A stretch of DNA of 9,577 bases from JBGTLA01 sp041744375 (GTDB taxonomy: Bacteria; Actinomycetota; Acidimicrobiia; Spongiisociales; ZC4RG35), in the NCBI GenBank assembly GCA_041744375.1, contig JBGTLA010000172.1, forward strand, positions 1 to 9,577, in the 5' to 3' direction. The position numbers were made by a program, and so were the translations under genes. The notes beneath the pieces were generated by a model. That model had not been told where the DNA came from. It saw nothing but the letters and a program-made list of their open reading frames with translations, and searched no databases. Below, piece after piece: positions 6,751-9,577 of the stretch (its first letter is position 1; every line of letters begins with the position of its first letter).

Positions 6751-6783
6751 AGCTTACTAAGTATCCATAAGATTACACAGTAA
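6751..6783 (-). promoter_or_regulatory. A/T-rich promoter/operator of the second TetR gene
   Basis: Thirty-three A/T-rich bases stand out from the surrounding GC-rich DNA, 10 bp from the GTG start. They contain CTTACTAAG (6753-6761, a 4-bp palindrome around C), a TTAC-ACA-GTAA inverted repeat at 6773-6783, and outer arms TTACT/AGTAA. A GATACT or TAAGCT -10-like hexamer (minus strand) lies within. This is likely the promoter with an autoregulatory site. Confidence 0.5.
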
Positions 6784-7256
6784 ACCACACGCAGCAGTGC
6801 CTGGCCAGAGCCGCCAAGTACTGCCACAACGGAATGGCCTTGAGGGCGGTGCGCACCGGACCGACGAACGGAGCGGTCAGGGCAGGCACCTCCAGAGCCA
6901 GCCCGCCGGCGCCTCGACGTTACGGAGTCGACCGGCATTTTGTGGCTGCCGATGGGCCAGGGCGGTCAACGACGCCAGCCGTGGTTGGCGCTGAACCGAC
7001 TCCCTTCCGTCCTTCCGTCCTTCCCACCTCCCTTCCGTCGTCGAGCTGGGGGGGGGGCGATCGCTGGCCGCAACTTGCTCGTCCACCAATAGTCCGCTTT
7101 CAGCTAGTTCTTCGATTCGAGAGCGATGCGGTCCCGAGGCGCCCGGGTCCCAGAGCGGTTGAGCTGCCCACCGGCGACCTGTTCACGCCCGACCTTCACC
7201 CCGGCGCCTGCGCCGCCGGCCCGGAAGGCAAAGGGGACTCCCAGGGCTCGGCAGGG
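6784..7256. other. Long stretch without a recognised gene
   Basis: Almost 500 bp in which both strands give only Arg/Pro/Ala-rich reading frames with no family resemblance and no good start. It holds a possible 93-nt folded element (6797-6889), CCTTCCGT repeats (7003-7038) and a run of ten G (7048-7057). It may be decayed coding sequence or untranslated DNA ahead of the next gene. No tRNA-like fold with the expected conserved loop bases was found. Confidence 0.45.
7003..7038. repeat. Short CCTTCCGT repeat cluster
   Basis: Octamer CCTTCCGT occurs at 7003-7010 and 7011-7018 in tandem and again at 7031-7038; the unit at 7019-7026 is diverged. Ten consecutive G follow at 7048-7057. This is low-complexity sequence prone to slippage, and the G count may be unreliable. 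Confidence 0.7.
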
Positions 7257-7271
7257 GTCAGTTCAACTGAC
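7257..7271. promoter_or_regulatory. Perfect 15-bp palindrome, candidate operator of the DUF4287-like gene
   Basis: GTCAGTTCAACTGAC has perfect 7-bp arms (GTCAGTT/AACTGAC) around a central C. It lies 59 bp before the ATG at 7331 (32 bp before the alternative start at 7304). Length and symmetry fit a dimeric repressor. The cognate regulator is not evident in the window; it does not match the GTGTAC operators. Confidence 0.5.
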
Positions 7272-7330
7272 GTGCGATTCATTGGCGAGCGCAGGTTGCC
7301 AAAATGGATCGGCGCGGCAAAGTAGTTGAC

Positions 7331-7978
7331 ATGACCCGACAGGAATCCTTCAAGCGCCGAGTGCGGGCGCGCATGGCCAAAACCGGCGAGAAGTACGGTG
7401 CCGCTCGACGAGTGCTCTTGGAGCAATCCGCGGCCGATAGCAGCTGGGTGTCAGAGCCCGAGGTGGGCGACGGCGCCGTTATCGAAGCCACCGGCAGGGG
7501 ATGGGCAGAGTGGCGGAGGATCATCGACCGATGGTCGGGGCGTGACGAAGGGCACGCCGCCATCGTCGGGTTTCTTCGGTCTGCGCACGGACTCGACGGT
7601 TGGTGGGCTCAGACCGTCACCGTTGGCTACGAGCGAATCACCGGCCGCCGGCTCCCATATCAACAGGCGGACGGCACCTTCACCGCCGGAAGGTCGAAAA
7701 CGGTGCGCACTGATTCGGTGCTGTTGAGGGAGGCGCTGGTCGAGGACAAGTTCCGATCCGACCTGTTCGGCGGCCTCCCGACCGAGCTCCGGTCCCGTCC
7801 CGACGCCAAGGTGTTACGGGTGGCGATCGGACCGGGCGTCGCTCAAGTGGCCATCGAGCCGAGGTCGGACGGGAGAGCCAAGGTCACGATCGCCCACGAG
7901 AAGCTCCCTTTTCCAGAGGCGGTCGAGCAGTGGAAGGTCTTCTGGTCGGACTGGTTGGAGGCGATCGACGGGGCCTGA
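7331..7978 (+). CDS. DUF4287-like/SRPBCC-domain protein
   Basis: A 215-aa soluble protein in three parts. The N-terminal basic helix RQESFKRRVRARMAKTGEKY (3-22) is a motif widespread in actinobacterial proteins of this group. Residues 52-105 are a DUF4287-like segment: ATGRGWAEWRRIIDRW, HAAIVGFLRSAHGLDGWWAQ and VGYERITGRR. Residues 110-213 look like an SRPBCC/AHSA1-type ligand-binding domain, with GRSKTVRTD, a central strand-rich part, HEKLPFPEAVEQWKVFW and a closing helix. The molecular function is unknown; SRPBCC domains usually bind hydrophobic ligands. The start is placed at ATG 7331 because relatives, from memory, begin near the RQxSFK motif. ATG 7304, with a weak CAGG upstream, would add nine residues. 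A perfect palindrome at 7257-7271 may regulate it. Confidence 0.82.
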   Translation: MTRQESFKRRVRARMAKTGEKYGAARRVLLEQSAADSSWVSEPEVGDGAVIEATGRGWAEWRRIIDRWSGRDEGHAAIVGFLRSAHGLDGWWAQTVTVGYERITGRRLPYQQADGTFTAGRSKTVRTDSVLLREALVEDKFRSDLFGGLPTELRSRPDAKVLRVAIGPGVAQVAIEPRSDGRAKVTIAHEKLPFPEAVEQWKVFWSDWLEAIDGA

Positions 7979-7981
7979 CGT

Positions 7982-8006
7982 CTGAGGTCGGCTTCATTCG
8001 ACTCAG
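7982..8006 (+). terminator. Stem-loop just after the DUF4287-like gene
   Basis: CTGAGGTCG (7982-7990) pairs with CGACTCAG (7999-8006), with one bulged G and the loop GCTTCATT. It starts 4 bp after the stop codon. There is no T-run, which is common for hairpin terminators in high-GC actinobacteria. It may end the transcript or protect the 3' end. Confidence 0.35.
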
Positions 8007-8097
8007 TGGTCGCCTGTCAGAGACCGTCGGCACTTACTCTCGGTGAGGCGACGCGAGACCTGGCCAGGTCGATCAAGGCCCTGGCGCCGATGGCATA

Positions 8098-8119
8098 GGT
8101 TCGGATCGTCGTCCGAACC
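8098..8119. repeat. Perfect 8-bp inverted repeat with 6-bp loop
   Basis: GGTTCGGA (8098-8105) and TCCGAACC (8112-8119) are exact reverse complements around TCGTCG. It lies at the distal end of the degraded metallo-beta-lactamase-like gene. It could be a bidirectional terminator between the converging transcripts, or a repressor site; no T-run follows on either strand. Confidence 0.45.
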
Positions 8120-8121
8120 CA

Positions 8122-8374
8122 AGCCGCGGTGGCGCCTTGGTCCGCCGTCAACTCGATGCATTGCGGCTCGACTTCGAAATGCCGCTCGGGGATAGGCGCG
8201 CGTCAGTGCCGGCAGTGCCCGACGTCGAGGAGATCGCCTTGCTGGCGGTGAGAACGACGGCATTGAGGTCGGTGACGCCGTGCCGCAGGTCTGAGAACCG
8301 TCCCGGGTCGACGACGACTCGGGCTTCGTCCGACTCGACGAGGAAGCGGCGTGTCTCCGACGATTCACGATCAT
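8122..8374 (-). pseudogene. Degraded metallo-beta-lactamase-fold hydrolase gene
   Basis: Pieces of a familiar MBL-fold N-terminal half are readable only by switching frames. They are, in order on the minus strand: MIVNRRRHA from 8374 (cf. the family start with GHxCxLVE), then FLVESDEARVVVDPGRFSD and TDLNAVVLT in a second frame, then QQGDLLDV (8244-8221), LPALTRAYP, and finally HFEVEPQCIELTADQG to about 8122. Restoring order needs about three 1-base losses and one gain. The metal-binding motif expected as HxHxDH aligns with GC-CAG-CAA-GGC-GAT-CTC, so all three histidine codons are damaged, two by substitution and one with a deleted base. Reading past that point in frame meets a TGA. The C-terminal half is not recognisable. 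This is a dead gene, not just a sequencing error, because substitutions hit the catalytic positions. Its former role is unknown; the group is UlaG-like only in a broad sense. Confidence 0.6.
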
Positions 8375-8462
8375 GACCCCGAGTGTGGTCCATGGACGGC
8401 GGCAGTCCAATCGCTCCACCGCCCTGCGTCAGCCGGATCGGACGGAGCCGCGCCGACCGCTT

Positions 8463-8480
8463 CCGTAACCCTTCCGTAAC
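8463..8480 (+). promoter_or_regulatory. Direct-repeat regulatory site A, upstream of the 8507 gene
   Basis: CCGTAACCCTTCCGTAAC is two identical CCGTAAC heptamers with a 4-bp spacer, an 11-bp period. This is the most perfect of the three sites in the window. It ends 26 bp before the ATG at 8507, so it probably overlaps the core promoter. The first 11 bases are identical to the site at 1830. Confidence 0.55.
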
Positions 8481-8506
8481 TGGCCCATGGCCACAATGTC
8501 GAGAGA

Positions 8507-9577
8507 ATGCCGACCCCCTCGACCGCCGACGAAGACACGATCGGTCCCGCCTCGCGGTGGGCCTGGTTCGCCCTCGCCGCGGTGGGGGCGGGGGCGGTGG
8601 CGTATGCGCTGGGCGTACTCGTGTTTACGGCGGCCCCGTTCTTTGCCGACGCCCTCTTCGCCGTTGGCGGCCTCGGCTCGCTAGCGGTCGGGACGCTGCT
8701 GGTGCGCCATCGCCCCCGCAATCAGGTGGGGCGCCTCCTGGTCCTGATCGGGGCCGCCTGGTGCATCGGTGAGGCCTCCCGTATTCATCTGTGGGCGGTG
8801 GTGAACGGTGTGGCACTGCCCGGGACCGACGTCGCCGCCTGGCTCCTGTCGTGGATCTTCGTACCGGCGTGGTTGTTGATCGTGTTCCTCTTGGCCTGCT
8901 TTCCCACGGGTCGTGTCGAGACGGCGCGGGTGCGCCCGTTGCTGCGCGTGGCAGCAGTGCTCCTCGGGCTGTTCGTCGTCACCGGAATGCTGCAGCCGGC
9001 CTCGCTCGCCCCCTTCGGCAACTACCTCGCCGGCCTGGAGAACCCGCTGGCCATCGAACCCCTCGGGGCCATCCTCGACAGCGACGCCGCCGCCGTGATC
9101 GAGGCGGCCATCAACGCCTACCTCGGGCTGGCGGCGTTGGTCGTGGTGGTCGACCTGGGAGTCCGGTGGCGTCGCGCCAAGGGTGAACAGCGCCTCCAGA
9201 TGCGATGGTTCGGCCTCGGGGTGGCGGTGACGTTCACGCTACTGCTGGTCGCCGCCGTCTTCTCCCGCCTCAACGTCACGGGCGGAGCTCTGGAGGTGGC
9301 GACGACGGTGGTCGCCATCAACGCTCCCGCCGTCGCCATTGGTGTGGCGGTCGAGCGGTACCGGCTCTACGACATCGACCGGCTGGTCAATCGCACCGTC
9401 ACATACGGAGTGGCGGCCGGTGCCGCCGCCGCCGTCTACGCAGGTGCCGTGCTTCTGCTTGGGAGCCTCACCCCTCTCACCGGTGACCTCGCCGTGGCCA
9501 CCTCGACGCTGGCGGCCGCCGCCCTGTTCGCCCCCCTCCGTCGGCGGGTGCAAGAGGTGATCGAGCGGCGGTTCTGG
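8507..9577 (+). CDS. Polytopic membrane protein of the RYRLYxIDR family, cut by the window edge
   Basis: The frame from ATG 8507 is open to the last base, giving 357 residues without a stop. It is a paralog of the protein at 406-1623, with the same order of features: eight or more hydrophobic helices, a CFPTGRVETARVRPL segment (131-145) at the position of LLFPDGTLPSREW, GEQRLQMRW (226-234) matching GESRLQIKW, ERYRLYDIDRLVNRTVTYGV (283-302), and FAPLRRRVQEVIERRFW (341-357). The missing right end decides whether a kinase domain follows (sensor kinase) or, as in the paralog, only a short tail. An in-frame stop at 8477 rules out a longer ATG or GTG start; the local ribosome binding site is poor (GAGAGA, very close). 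The direct repeat at 8463-8480 is the likely control site. Confidence 0.85.
   Translation, partial: MPTPSTADEDTIGPASRWAWFALAAVGAGAVAYALGVLVFTAAPFFADALFAVGGLGSLAVGTLLVRHRPRNQVGRLLVLIGAAWCIGEASRIHLWAVVNGVALPGTDVAAWLLSWIFVPAWLLIVFLLACFPTGRVETARVRPLLRVAAVLLGLFVVTGMLQPASLAPFGNYLAGLENPLAIEPLGAILDSDAAAVIEAAINAYLGLAALVVVVDLGVRWRRAKGEQRLQMRWFGLGVAVTFTLLLVAAVFSRLNVTGGALEVATTVVAINAPAVAIGVAVERYRLYDIDRLVNRTVTYGVAAGAAAAVYAGAVLLLGSLTPLTGDLAVATSTLAAAALFAPLRRRVQEVIERRFW

Noticed and set aside
6834..7325. A 163-codon plus-strand frame in the gene-poor stretch
   Set aside because: It crosses the CCTTCCGT repeats and the ten-G run, is rich in Pro/Arg/Ala and has no recognisable domain or start signal.
8003..8419. 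A 138-codon minus-strand ORF as an intact gene
   Set aside because: Only its first few codons and the LPALTRAYP part resemble a protein family; the rest is out of frame with the MBL-like sequence, so it is a by-product of the decayed gene.
1..9577. A defence, mobile-element or CRISPR system
   Set aside because: No nuclease, transposase, integrase, toxin-antitoxin, reverse transcriptase or spaced repeat array could be found in any frame.

Overview
The window is GC-rich, with strongly G/C-biased third codon positions, many GTG starts, and protein families typical of Actinobacteria. These include a DUF4386 membrane protein, a DUF4287-like/SRPBCC protein, TetR pairs, and seven-or-so-helix membrane proteins with an RYRLYxIDR motif. 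A high-GC actinobacterium is most likely; a deep lineage such as Acidimicrobiia or Thermoleophilia would fit, but the class cannot be proven from this sequence alone. No tRNA, rRNA, CRISPR array, transposase or phage gene was found.

Layout, left to right. The left edge holds the last 44 codons of a gene whose ending resembles a SAM-dependent methyltransferase. Convergent to it is a 405-aa polytopic membrane protein (1623 to 406, minus strand). A 258-bp divergent promoter region follows. From it runs an operon to the right: a 147-aa four-helix membrane protein of unknown function, then, overlapping by 4 bp, a membrane-anchored blue-copper (cupredoxin) protein, and possibly a 45-aa mini-ORF. 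Next come a class I methyltransferase (3379-4080) and an unidentified gene remnant (4158-4454).

The middle is a regulator-target-regulator module. It has a TetR repressor (minus), a DUF4386 membrane protein (plus), and a second, paralogous TetR (minus) converging on it. The first TetR and the DUF4386 gene are divergent and share two near-identical 15-bp palindromic operators, so autoregulation plus control of the membrane protein is likely. After a poorly coding stretch of almost 600 bp come a DUF4287-like/SRPBCC protein (7331-7978), a degraded metallo-beta-lactamase-fold gene (minus, about 8374-8122), and a membrane protein running off the right edge. That last protein is a paralog of the one at 406-1623.

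The most interesting signal is regulatory. A direct repeat of a CCGTAAC-like heptamer at exactly 11-bp period occurs 26-40 bp upstream of three starts: both paralogous RYRLYxIDR membrane proteins and the cupredoxin operon. This suggests one transcription factor, possibly of the OmpR/PhoB type, ties these membrane genes together. I see no convincing wholly new multi-gene system beyond this candidate regulon.
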